DNA of 39,129 nt from an uncultured Clostridia bacterium. GTDB lineage: Bacteria > Bacillota > Clostridia > Christensenellales > Borkfalkiaceae. This document shows positions 21,834-30,261 of this stretch, in pieces (position 1 is the first letter of the stretch; the number at the start of each line of letters is the position of its first letter). The position numbers were made by a program, and so were the translations under genes. The stretch covers positions 1-39,129 of the forward strand of contig CANQWI010000004.1 of NCBI GenBank assembly GCA_947627515.1. The letters are read 5' to 3'. The notes under the pieces were generated by a model. The model saw only the letters and a program-made list of their open reading frames with translations. It searched no databases and was not told where the DNA came from.

Positions 21834-24800
21834 CTAAATCGTCAAAATCTCCGTCTCGAAGATGGAATAGCCGTACTGTGTCGTGCGTGAGATGCCGACG
21901 ATGCGGATGTATTTTGCCCGCATGGGTGCTGTCGGCGTCACGGCGTCCGTTCTTGCACCGCCCATAAATTCGCCGTGGAATACCTCGACATAGCTTTCAT
22001 CCTCCCCTGTTTCGGAGAAATATACCTTGTACTCTCTCGCGGACGCAGCCTCCCAGATGATCCTCAGCTGGTAGATCGTCACGACCTCCTCCAAAGAGAT
22101 CAGCAGCCACTCGTCGTCGCTCCCCTGTTTGCTCTCCCAGCGCGTTCCCGTGTTGCCGTCCATGGCATGCGCCGCCCTATTGCCCCCGTTCTCGGAGGAG
22201 GCGGTCAGGGTCGCATTGCCCGAGACCCTGCGAAGAGTCAGCTCCTCCCAATGCAGAGCCGCAAGCCTTCCGCTCCCCTCCACGAGAAGCGTGTGCTTGA
22301 AGGTCAGCGAGATGGGCGCACTCTCGTAGCCGTTTGCGGTTTTGATAAGCGGAAGCGAAGTCCTGTCGAGCTTGACGGTAAAGCTTCCCTCTCCCGTAAG
22401 AATAAGCCGCCGATATTTTTGGATGCTGCCGAATGTGACACGATACTCTGCCCTGCCGCGGTCAAATCTCAATGCGCCGCCGTCGAGGGCTGCATTCTCC
22501 CCGACGGAAAAATCAGATACCTTGAGCGCACCGCAGTCGACGTACCTGTTGAATTTCTCGGTCACGGCAGTGGGATCGCAGGAGACAAAGCTGTGCGCGG
22601 GGACATATGCCCTGCCCGCGATTCCCTTTTCGGAGCGGAATACAACCTCCTGCGTCTCCCCTGTCGGATTCCAGCAGAGCGCAGTGAACACGCCGTCCTT
22701 CTCATATACGGTCGCGGATGCCCCGTTTTCTGCCCAATAGGTCTTGGTGCGCGTCCCCAATGATTTCAAAGCGTGAAGGATCGAATAGACATTGAACTGC
22801 TCGCCGTCATTGCCGATGTTGCCCTGCGTGGAGAGCAGCTCCTCATACCATCCGATCGCCTCGTCGGCGTCGTATGCGGCGACCATGGGGAGAAAGATAT
22901 GCTGCCAACCGTAGATCTCCTTATGGTCGTCGGAGACATTCCATGCGGCCTGCTCCCTTCTCATGCTTTCAATGACATTTCTCAGGCTCTCGCGTTCATC
23001 CGCGCCGAGGGCATAGCTTGTCAGAAATTCCTCCCCGGGGATCATATGGATCCCGTATGCATAGAGCGGCTCCCCGTTAAAGAAGGTACCCAAGAAGTTC
23101 GTTGCGCCATAGAGCTGGCCGATGCCGCCGTAGGGATAGAACTCGCCGAAGCTGTCGCCGTCATAGTTGAGCCAATACTGCTTGACCGCGGCAAGCTCTG
23201 TCGTAAAGCCGCAGATCGCCATCCTGCGGTAGGTCTCGTTTCCGACTGCCGTTGCATAGAGATAGGCACCCACCCAGCTGTTGAGAGCCTCGCCTGCGGA
23301 CTCCTGATTGTTGCCCGCATTGTTGTCCGCATAGCCGCCTGCCCAGCCGTGCCCCGCAAAGACGTCATAATTCCGCATGAAGGGGAACATTTCATCCTCA
23401 CGCGAGGGATTCATGTAGTCACGCATGAGAAGCTCCACCATGTCGCCGTATTCCTCCGCAAAGCTCGGGTCATAGGCGCAGAGTACCCCTGCTGCGAGGG
23501 TGAAATATCCGTAGGTGAAGTGATGGTCGGCAAGGTTGACGCCCGCCCCGAACTCGCTGTTCTTGTAGTAGAGCGTCCCCCACTCGCTGTCGTAGTAAAA
23601 ATAGGCTCCGTTCGGCTCATTCCCCTCCGTATAGGTGAACCAGTCGGTGAGGACGTAGCGGATCTTTTCGAGAAATTTGTCTCTCAGCTCGATTGCGCCG
23701 AGCTGATCCGCGGCAATGACCGCCATCGACATCGGATGAAGATTTTTCCCCTGCCAATAGGGATCGCCGTTGATGAGATTGCAATTCTGAGGCGGCTTGT
23801 CTCCCCCGTTGCTCTCGTAGAGCGTGTTCAAAAGGGAGAGCAGGGTCGCCGCAGAGTACCCGTCGTCTGTGGGCTCCGTAAATTGGGGAACGATGCCGTA
23901 GAAGCGGTCGCACGTTTCATACGCGTTTCCGACATGGCCGCGCAGCTCGCCGTGCACGCCTGCATAGGCGTAGCTTTTCTTCAGATCGTCCTCTGCCTTT
24001 TTATACTGATGAGGAAGATAGGCCGAATAGGCCTCCGCTGTCCCGCGCACGTTCATCGTCTGCAGGCGATATTCCGTGAGAACGGCGTTGGTCTCCTCGT
24101 TGAAGGTATACGACACGCGGGTGCCGATCACAAAGGCGTAGCCATGCTCATGGAGAAGGGCAACCTCCGCAGGGTCGGGCGTGCCATGCGGCTCGGCCTC
24201 GTTGGCTTGATTTTGCGAAATGGTGACCACCCCTGACATCGCCCCGACGGAGAGGTAATTCCCCTCTGTCATGAGGAGATGAAGGCCGTCCTCCGCACGC
24301 ACAACCTGCGTGTTCTGCGGGGTGTTCAGGACGTAAAACCGCTCCTCGTATTCACGGTTATCGCCGTTTGGCGTACCGCCGACGTAGCCGCTGTGTGTAC
24401 GGACGCAGACAATGACGCCCTCCCCCGTATACGTCCCGCGCTCAAGAATGTTGCCCTGCAGATCATAGACCGCAAGCAGATTTTCCGCAGAAATCACGGC
24501 CTTGTCGGGCTCGGCAAAGAAGAAATACCCATAGAGTGCTCCCTGCGAGAGGTAAACGGTCATTTTGTCGACGTCGCTGTCGTCGGTCATGACGGCTGAG
24601 ATCGAATAATCGTCATACCCCGTCACCCGCACCTGCGTCTCATCCTTGAGACCCGCATAGCCGATGCGAAGATCGTGCACGTCCTGATCGATGGTCTGCG
24701 AGCCGTTCCCGGGATACCCGCCAGAATAATAGCCGTCACCGGGATTGGTCAGCCAAAGGCCTTTATCGTCAAAGGTCGCAACGAGCGGATTGAGATACAT

Positions 24801-26675
24801 GTTGTGGCCCTTGTCGTTGATTAGAAGAGATTGCCACCAGTCATTGCTCGGCACAGGCCTCGTGCGCAGGGAGGCGTCGAGGAAGGTCACAAGCTTTGCA
24901 GAGGGAAAAGTGACATCGCCCGTCACGTAGCTGCCGTTTTTGCCCTGAAGAATTTCAAATTCGGGGAAGGCAAGCGAGACGTCGTAATCAATTTTCTCCT
25001 CGTTCGGGTACTGCGAATGCACCCTCATCCCCTCGAGCATAAAGCGGGTCCCGCCCTGCCGTGTGAGGGTGTCGCCGTTCTGATAGTCGATGATGCGCAA
25101 ATACCGCGCCTCCTCAAAAAGATACACGCTCTGCTTCTCAAGCCCGCCATGCGTCTGACGGAACACCGTCCGATAATTTTGCCCGTCCGTGCTGATCTGC
25201 AGGTCGTAGTATTTTCCCTTTCTTCCGTCGTCGCCCTTCCAGCGAAGGTCGACCCTGCCAACGTCCTTTACCTCGCCGAGGTCGACGGTCTGCGGAGACA
25301 GGTCATGCGGGCTCTCCCACCATGTGCCCCAGTCGCGGAGAGCGTTAGACGCCGCATGCCCCTCCATGCTCTCGGCCTGCGCGGTCACATTCCGAAGCTC
25401 CGCGCCGCCGAGACGAAAGATCGTCTGCGAGATCCGATAGGCAGACATGTAGAAGCTTCTCTGATGCAGGTCAAGCCGTATATATCTTGCCGTAAGGACC
25501 CCATCGCGGAAGGCATTCCCGTTCCGCTGTACGGTACGGTAAAGGCTGCCGTCCGTGGAGATACTCACATCATAGGAGAGCGGCGAGCCGTCCTTCCAGC
25601 TTATCTCCATCGAATCAAGCTGCGTCACGCTCCCGAGATCAAAGACGATCTCCTGTTCATCCGTGATCGGGCTCTTTTCGGAATCGTAGAGCACGGGGAA
25701 TCTCTCTGCGGGGATCACCGTGCCCTTTTTTCCGAACACGGAAAGCTCATACACAGAGTAGCCATAGTCGAGCGCACGACGATGGCAGGCAAGACGGATA
25801 TAGCGGGCCGATTCGTTGACGGAGTAGACGGCCGCAACGCCCTGACGGAATGTAAAATTGTCCTCGCTGTGCACCGTTTGAAACCCCTCTCCGTCGTCGG
25901 AGAACTGGATGTCAAACTGCTTGGCATAGGCCGCCTCCCAGAGGATGCTGACCTCCTCGACGGGAACAACCGCACCGAGGTCGACGGTGAGCGTGACCTC
26001 ATCGACGCCGTGAACGCTCTCCCAGCGGGTGCCATTGTCGCCGTCAAATGCTTTGGAGGCCTTTGCATCCCCGTACTCGCTCGTCGAGGACGCGGCGCAC
26101 CCCCGCGCGATGTTGTAGCTCTCCTCTGCCTCATAGATAAACACAGACTCCTCGCGGCCGATCGCGGGGTTGTTTGTGACAGTCACCCTGCGGACATGGG
26201 TTGCTGTTTTTCCGTCAACAGTCGCCGAATAGGTCAGCTCGTACGTGCCCGCACGGGAGGTATCCGCAAGGCCGCGGACGCTGACATAGGGACGGATATC
26301 CTCCCCGTAAACGCCCGTCGCCATGACTCCCTGCATGGGGTCAAAATATTTACCCGCCTGAACAGAAATATCGTCTGCCGCAATGACGGGCTCCCGCTTT
26401 ACAGGGGGGTCCTCGGGCTTGCCATCGTCAGGCTTGCCGTCGTCAGGCTTCCCATCATCGGTCTTTCCGTCGTCTGGCTTCCCATCATCGGTCTTTCCGT
26501 CGTCTGGCTTCCCATCATCGGGCTTCTGTTCCTCGGGCTTGGTCTGCTGCCCTGAACCGCCGCTCGGTGCCTCGGATGCGGGCGGGGTAGACGGCTCTCC
26601 TCCGAAGCCGCATGCGGAGAGAGAAAGCACCCCGCACATCAGAAATGCCATGAGGCAGATGAATTTTTTTCGCAT
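21834..26675 (-). CDS. GH81 endo-beta-1,3-glucanase lipoprotein with discoidin-like CBM32 domains
   Basis: A 1613-residue surface lipoprotein. The ATG at 26675 has AGGAG five bases upstream and starts a signal peptide ending in Cys22 (LSLSAC); an in-frame ATG at 26720 adds 15 polar residues without support. A KPDDG-repeat linker (to about 80), an Ig-like domain (about 95-175), a CBM32/F5-8C domain (about 185-320, FDGDNGTRWES) and two more discoidin-like domains (about 325-545) precede the GH81 catalytic domain (about 560-1320). That domain contains NDWWQSLL, LADHHFTYGYF (Asp1050) and GHGWAGG followed by NQESAGEALNSW; Glu1125 and Glu1129 fit the two family glutamates. A final CBM32 lies at about 1480-1613. 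GH81 enzymes cut internal beta-1,3-glucan bonds (callose, fungal walls, laminarin-type chains), so this gene defines the probable substrate of the locus. Confidence 0.92.
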   Translation of the reverse strand: MRKKFICLMAFLMCGVLSLSACGFGGEPSTPPASEAPSGGSGQQTKPEEQKPDDGKPDDGKTDDGKPDDGKTDDGKPDDGKPDDGKPEDPPVKREPVIAADDISVQAGKYFDPMQGVMATGVYGEDIRPYVSVRGLADTSRAGTYELTYSATVDGKTATHVRRVTVTNNPAIGREESVFIYEAEESYNIARGCAASSTSEYGDAKASKAFDGDNGTRWESVHGVDEVTLTVDLGAVVPVEEVSILWEAAYAKQFDIQFSDDGEGFQTVHSEDNFTFRQGVAAVYSVNESARYIRLACHRRALDYGYSVYELSVFGKKGTVIPAERFPVLYDSEKSPITDEQEIVFDLGSVTQLDSMEISWKDGSPLSYDVSISTDGSLYRTVQRNGNAFRDGVLTARYIRLDLHQRSFYMSAYRISQTIFRLGGAELRNVTAQAESMEGHAASNALRDWGTWWESPHDLSPQTVDLGEVKDVGRVDLRWKGDDGRKGKYYDLQISTDGQNYRTVFRQTHGGLEKQSVYLFEEARYLRIIDYQNGDTLTRQGGTRFMLEGMRVHSQYPNEEKIDYDVSLAFPEFEILQGKNGSYVTGDVTFPSAKLVTFLDASLRTRPVPSNDWWQSLLINDKGHNMYLNPLVATFDDKGLWLTNPGDGYYSGGYPGNGSQTIDQDVHDLRIGYAGLKDETQVRVTGYDDYSISAVMTDDSDVDKMTVYLSQGALYGYFFFAEPDKAVISAENLLAVYDLQGNILERGTYTGEGVIVCVRTHSGYVGGTPNGDNREYEERFYVLNTPQNTQVVRAEDGLHLLMTEGNYLSVGAMSGVVTISQNQANEAEPHGTPDPAEVALLHEHGYAFVIGTRVSYTFNEETNAVLTEYRLQTMNVRGTAEAYSAYLPHQYKKAEDDLKKSYAYAGVHGELRGHVGNAYETCDRFYGIVPQFTEPTDDGYSAATLLSLLNTLYESNGGDKPPQNCNLINGDPYWQGKNLHPMSMAVIAADQLGAIELRDKFLEKIRYVLTDWFTYTEGNEPNGAYFYYDSEWGTLYYKNSEFGAGVNLADHHFTYGYFTLAAGVLCAYDPSFAEEYGDMVELLMRDYMNPSREDEMFPFMRNYDVFAGHGWAGGYADNNAGNNQESAGEALNSWVGAYLYATAVGNETYRRMAICGFTTELAAVKQYWLNYDGDSFGEFYPYGGIGQLYGATNFLGTFFNGEPLYAYGIHMIPGEEFLTSYALGADERESLRNVIESMRREQAAWNVSDDHKEIYGWQHIFLPMVAAYDADEAIGWYEELLSTQGNIGNDGEQFNVYSILHALKSLGTRTKTYWAENGASATVYEKDGVFTALCWNPTGETQEVVFRSEKGIAGRAYVPAHSFVSCDPTAVTEKFNRYVDCGALKVSDFSVGENAALDGGALRFDRGRAEYRVTFGSIQKYRRLILTGEGSFTVKLDRTSLPLIKTANGYESAPISLTFKHTLLVEGSGRLAALHWEELTLRRVSGNATLTASSENGGNRAAHAMDGNTGTRWESKQGSDDEWLLISLEEVVTIYQLRIIWEAASAREYKVYFSETGEDESYVEVFHGEFMGGARTDAVTPTAPMRAKYIRIVGISRTTQYGYSIFETEILTI
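26461..26520 (-). repeat. Perfect 30-bp tandem repeat in the GH81 linker
   Basis: Two identical 30-bp units stand at 26461-26490 and 26491-26520, built from a 15-bp period that also extends imperfectly to about 26410. They encode the GK(P/T)DD linker after the lipobox. Copy-number change stays in frame. Confidence 0.9.
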
Positions 26676-26697
26676 AGCTGCTCCTGAAAATAAGCGG

Positions 26698-26735
26698 GGC
26701 CCCCGCTCTCCGACCTGCAAGAGCGGGAATCCCCG
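26698..26735 (-). promoter_or_regulatory. Intergenic hairpin between the 1090-aa lipoprotein and GH81 genes
   Basis: CCCGCTCT (26702-26709) pairs with AGAGCGGG (26720-26727), extended by an outer GGGG/CCCC pairing across a bulge. On the minus strand it is followed only by a weak CTTATTTT tract. It may terminate partly or act as an RNA stability or processing element that sets the ratio of the two products. Confidence 0.6.
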
Positions 26736-26750
26736 TGCTGTTCTGTTACG

Positions 26751-29700
26751 TTATGATTCCCGCACTTCCTCAGGCAGGGTGGTAAGAACTCCCTCCGACC
26801 AATCGCCGTCCTCGAAGTAGAGGCTATTCTCGTCGACATAGACCCTGGTGCTGTACGTCCAGCCGTCACGGATATCCATGCTTTCTAAGCTATACCACTC
26901 CTTGATCTTATTGCTCAAATCATTTGCCGAGCTCCACGCGTTGCTCACGTCGCCGACAGAGAAGCTATCGCTCGTCTTATCCTTATCCTTGTAGATAACG
27001 ACCTTGCCGTCCTCCTCAAAGAGGAACACGGAATAGCTATCATTGTCCTTTGTGAATTTGAGCTCAACGTATGCCGCCTTTTCGACGCTGAAAATCTCAC
27101 CTCTGCCGAGCCCCTCGGTCGGCTTGAGATATTCCAAATTCGTATCATTGTTTGCGAAATTGAACTGCGCATAACCGGGAGCCTTCACGTCCTTTTCGGT
27201 GAAGGTGTGCTCCTTCACCTCCCGTGCGCCGTCCTTTGTTGCATAAACAAGGTCCGAATCCGAATAGCCGAGCTCTATGCCCTTCTCATTGGCAATGAGC
27301 TGCATCGCGAATACGAAATGATACGTCGCATATTCGACGTCCTCGAGCGTCGTGCCCGCTTCCTTGAGCTCTTGGAACCACGCCATGCGGATCGTCTCGT
27401 TGAGTGCGGAATTTTTCCCGTTGCTCTTATTCCACGATACGGCTAGCTGAGCATTGATACGATAGGTCGCATAGGGCGTAGCCTTCGAGAAATCGTACGT
27501 CTGAGGATCGCCGATATCCTTCGTATCATAGATATAGATGAGTGCGCCGTCGTGGAATGCGCCGTCCGTCGTCACGACCTGCCGCTTGAAATCGATGTCG
27601 CCGTTCCCGTCGCCGAGGCTCCACGCGCCGTTATTCAGATTGGGCTTTAACTTCCCGCCGCGGAGGGCACCGTCAAAGCTGCGATAAATGGGATAGGATT
27701 CCCCGATCTTGTCCGCATAAGGACTGTCCTCGGCAAATGCAAGCCTGATTTTTATCTCATAGCCCTCTCCCGCGAGATCGTTGAAGAGGCCAAAGAGCAC
27801 CTGCTTCAGAGTACCCTCCTGAAGGATCAAGGAATGCACATAATCGGAGGAAAGCGGCTCATAGTAGTCCTTCGTCTCACCGTTATGGGTCACCTCGAGA
27901 TGGAGACGGACAAGCTCACTCGCTTCCCCATTCGTGAGGCTTTCCAGCCCGAGAAGGGCCGCAAGGGATCCGTCGCTGACGGCTGCCTGAATATTCAATT
28001 CCTCATCCCCTTGGAATTTCGGCATGGGAAGACGCTCTTTTGCATCCTCTACGTTGACGTCCTCAAGCACGATCGGTGCACTGGCAGACGTACTGGTAAT
28101 GACGGAGACGTGGAGCTTCCCCTCCTCCTCCCAACGCTGGTAGGCGAGAAGAGCCACCGAAATCGTCCCCGAAAGGCCTGCCTTTGCGGCATAGTAGCGG
28201 AGAGCTTCGGGATTGTCGAAATCATCCTTGGTGCCGCTTGCAAAGGGAAGGCCGTTGATCACGATACTGTCGCCGATGCCCTTTTTGTCGATATCCTCAG
28301 CAAGATATGCCTCGATGAAGGTTTCTTGGTTCGCTGTGCCGCCGATAAGCGTCAGCTTGTGATCGGGATACGCTTCGCCCGTGTCGTTGTCGAAATAGAC
28401 GATCCCGCTGTGTGCGCCGAGCGCAAGCGTCTTCTCACCCTCCTCCATGGGATCGTTCACCGTGTAGGCGAGGGTAATGGGCTTGTTCTCTTTGAAAGCA
28501 TTCGTAAAGGAGACACGCGCGATATAGACCTGTCTCTCCTCGTCATAGGTCACCTCGGACTCAAGCGGAGTCTTTTCCCCGCCTTCGACTTGCTCCGAGA
28601 TCACGATCGTGGGAGTTTCGTCGAGCTTCAACGCTTCGCCCGCAACGTTTTTGTACTGCAAGATCAGCATGAATACGGGCTGTTCGGCGGGTCTGTCGCT
28701 GTTGTAGAGCACCTTTTCGTTCTTTTCGACGCCTGCGACCGCCTTCATCATATTTTCCTTCGCCGTGGAAAGCTGTGTCCTGGCCGCCTCGATATCATCG
28801 AACAAGCTCTTCGCATGGTCACCGAGGGCAGAAATGCGTGCTTCAAGTGCGCCAAGCGCGTCATAGTTATCCTTGGTCGCCGCGGTCTTGTCGGAAAGCG
28901 CGGCTTCGATGTCGGTCTTCAGTGCGTCGACCGTCGCCTGAAGCTGTGCATCGGCATCCGTCTGCGCCTTGGTTAGTGCCTGATATTTATCAGAGACCTC
29001 GCTGTCATTCTTTACATAATTTTCGTATTCGTCATAGCCCTGCAGCAGTGCCGCGATTTCGGTCAGGGCCGCCTCTGCCGTGGCGTCATTTTCGGGCTCA
29101 AGCTCTGTCACTGCTCCGCTCAGCTTTTGGACTGCGGAAGCAATTTCGCTCTCCCATGCCATCAGGGTCGCCTCCAGCGCGGCGATTTTATCCGTCTCTG
29201 CCGTCGTCACGAGCCCGCCTGCGAGGGTGGAAAGCCCGTCCTTTGCGGTCTTTGCGGCGTTGATCGCGGCTTCAAGCTCGGTCGCGGAGGTCTTTGCGGT
29301 CTGCTTTCCCTCAGCGGCCGTAATGAGCGCGGCGAAGGCGTCGTGCGCGGTCTTGGCAGTTGCCGTCTCAGTCGTATAGGCCGTCTTCTTGGTTTCGAGC
29401 GCGGTCTTGGCGTTTGCGGCGTCCGTCTTATCCTCTTCGGTAAGAGCCGCAAAGGCCGTCTCCGCTTCCTCGATCGCGGTCTTGACCTCTGCAGCCTTAG
29501 CCTGTGTGCTGTTCTGCGTCAGCGTCTCGATCCCGTTGACCTTAGCGGCAAATGCCTTCACAGCCTCGGAGGTCGTATCCGACGTATAAATGTAGGACAC
29601 GGCCGCAGAATAATTGCTGTCCGTGTATTTCCCCTCTCCCGTTGCCTTGACCGCAAGGGAGTTTGCCCCCTCGACAAGCTTTGCGGTGACGGTCGTAAGG

Positions 29701-30023
29701 TCGAGCGACGTTGTCTTGACAGAGGTGGTTTCGTCTGTCCCGATCTTGACGGTGTATCCCGATGCGTTCTCGACGGCGTTCCAGAGAAGGGTGTCCCCCT
29801 CAACCTTGACCTCCGCGGGGGTGTCAAGCTGAACGGTCTCATCGTCCCCGCCTTGATCTCCTTGGTTACCTTGGTTGCCTTGGTTGCCTTGGTTCCCTTG
29901 ATTGCCTTGGTTGCCCTGATTCCCGCTGCCCTGATCAGCGTTCCCGCCGCAGGCAGCGAGCCCGAAGGCCATCGAGAGAGCAAGCACCAGACAGAGCGCG
30001 ATCTCCCATAGTTTGCGTTTCAT
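26751..30023 (-). CDS. Large lipoprotein of unknown function with helical region
   Basis: A 1090-residue lipoprotein with Cys25 in GLAACGG, a NQG-repeat linker (about residues 30-58) and an FnIII-like domain (about 68-146, with LLWNAVENASGYTVKI). A highly helical Ala/Lys/Glu/Thr region follows (about 148-426), like the FIVAR or coiled-coil spacers of surface proteins. The rest (about 430-1090) is not recognised: it has alternating beta-type segments, LYNSDRPAEQPVFMLILQY at its start and several acidic patches. It is the first gene of the operon with the GH81 enzyme, has a strong promoter and a GGAGGAAGG ribosome site. A role as a long stalk that presents a glycan-binding head is a reasonable guess, supported only by architecture and neighbour. 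Confidence 0.7.
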   Translation of the reverse strand: MKRKLWEIALCLVLALSMAFGLAACGGNADQGSGNQGNQGNQGNQGNQGNQGNQGDQGGDDETVQLDTPAEVKVEGDTLLWNAVENASGYTVKIGTDETTSVKTTSLDLTTVTAKLVEGANSLAVKATGEGKYTDSNYSAAVSYIYTSDTTSEAVKAFAAKVNGIETLTQNSTQAKAAEVKTAIEEAETAFAALTEEDKTDAANAKTALETKKTAYTTETATAKTAHDAFAALITAAEGKQTAKTSATELEAAINAAKTAKDGLSTLAGGLVTTAETDKIAALEATLMAWESEIASAVQKLSGAVTELEPENDATAEAALTEIAALLQGYDEYENYVKNDSEVSDKYQALTKAQTDADAQLQATVDALKTDIEAALSDKTAATKDNYDALGALEARISALGDHAKSLFDDIEAARTQLSTAKENMMKAVAGVEKNEKVLYNSDRPAEQPVFMLILQYKNVAGEALKLDETPTIVISEQVEGGEKTPLESEVTYDEERQVYIARVSFTNAFKENKPITLAYTVNDPMEEGEKTLALGAHSGIVYFDNDTGEAYPDHKLTLIGGTANQETFIEAYLAEDIDKKGIGDSIVINGLPFASGTKDDFDNPEALRYYAAKAGLSGTISVALLAYQRWEEEGKLHVSVITSTSASAPIVLEDVNVEDAKERLPMPKFQGDEELNIQAAVSDGSLAALLGLESLTNGEASELVRLHLEVTHNGETKDYYEPLSSDYVHSLILQEGTLKQVLFGLFNDLAGEGYEIKIRLAFAEDSPYADKIGESYPIYRSFDGALRGGKLKPNLNNGAWSLGDGNGDIDFKRQVVTTDGAFHDGALIYIYDTKDIGDPQTYDFSKATPYATYRINAQLAVSWNKSNGKNSALNETIRMAWFQELKEAGTTLEDVEYATYHFVFAMQLIANEKGIELGYSDSDLVYATKDGAREVKEHTFTEKDVKAPGYAQFNFANNDTNLEYLKPTEGLGRGEIFSVEKAAYVELKFTKDNDSYSVFLFEEDGKVVIYKDKDKTSDSFSVGDVSNAWSSANDLSNKIKEWYSLESMDIRDGWTYSTRVYVDENSLYFEDGDWSEGVLTTLPEEVRES
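29851..29926 (-). repeat. 9-bp tandem repeats encoding a (NQG)n linker
   Basis: Seven or more near-identical 9-bp units of the type CCTTGGTTG encode Asn-Gln-Gly repeats directly after the lipobox Cys. In-frame length variation is expected. Confidence 0.88.
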
Positions 30024-30105
30024 ACCTTCCTCCCTATCATAAGCCGCTCCCTGCGGCTCAAATCTCCCATATATACGTCATTTTGGGCAGAAAAGCCCTG
30101 ATTTC

Positions 30106-30134
30106 ATTATATAAAATTTCCCGAGGCAAGTCAA
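30106..30134 (-). promoter_or_regulatory. Promoter of the lipoprotein-GH81 operon
   Basis: On the minus strand TTGACT (30134-30129), a 17-bp spacer and TATAAT (30111-30106). The leader of about 75 bases carries two small hairpins, GGGC/GCCC and AGCCGC/GCGGCT (30042-30058). Confidence 0.82.
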
Positions 30135-30164
30135 TATCGGAATTCGCCCGCATGACCCCGATTG

Positions 30165-30205
30165 TGACAAAAGATTTTACCTTTTCGAGAAAAGTTTATT
30201 TGTCA
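30165..30205. promoter_or_regulatory. Symmetric element between divergent glycan promoters
   Basis: The outer arms TGACAAA (30165-30171) and TTTGTCA (30199-30205) are inverted repeats. Inside are CTTTTC and GAAAAG (30181-30186, 30189-30194). Two AAAAG cores also stand 21 bp apart in direct orientation (30169 and 30190), the spacing of the LytTR-like repeats at 19272. It lies between the -35 of the cotH-type gene (22 bp away) and the -35 of the GH81 operon (31 bp away), so it could control both. Confidence 0.5.
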
Positions 30206-30226
30206 TACCGAATTTTGAAAAATTCA

Positions 30227-30255
30227 TTCCAAAAATCCCTGTTATCCTTTACAAT
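30227..30255 (+). promoter_or_regulatory. Candidate promoter of the CotH-type gene
   Basis: TTCCAA at 30227-30232, a 17-bp spacer and TACAAT at 30250-30255. The -35 is weak, which would suit activation. Only six bases separate the -10 from the ATG at 30262, again predicting a leaderless message. Confidence 0.5.
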
Positions 30256-30261
30256 AGAAGC

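Noticed and set aside
24831-26555. 574-codon open frame on the plus strand (with another at 22773-24236)
   Set aside because: Antisense to the GH81 gene; no ribosome site, no domain, and the sense strand has conserved catalytic motifs.
29851-29926. Possible CRISPR-like array from short repeats
   Set aside because: The repeats are 9-bp, without spacers, and encode an in-frame NQG linker; the same holds for those at 18993-19050 and 26410-26520.
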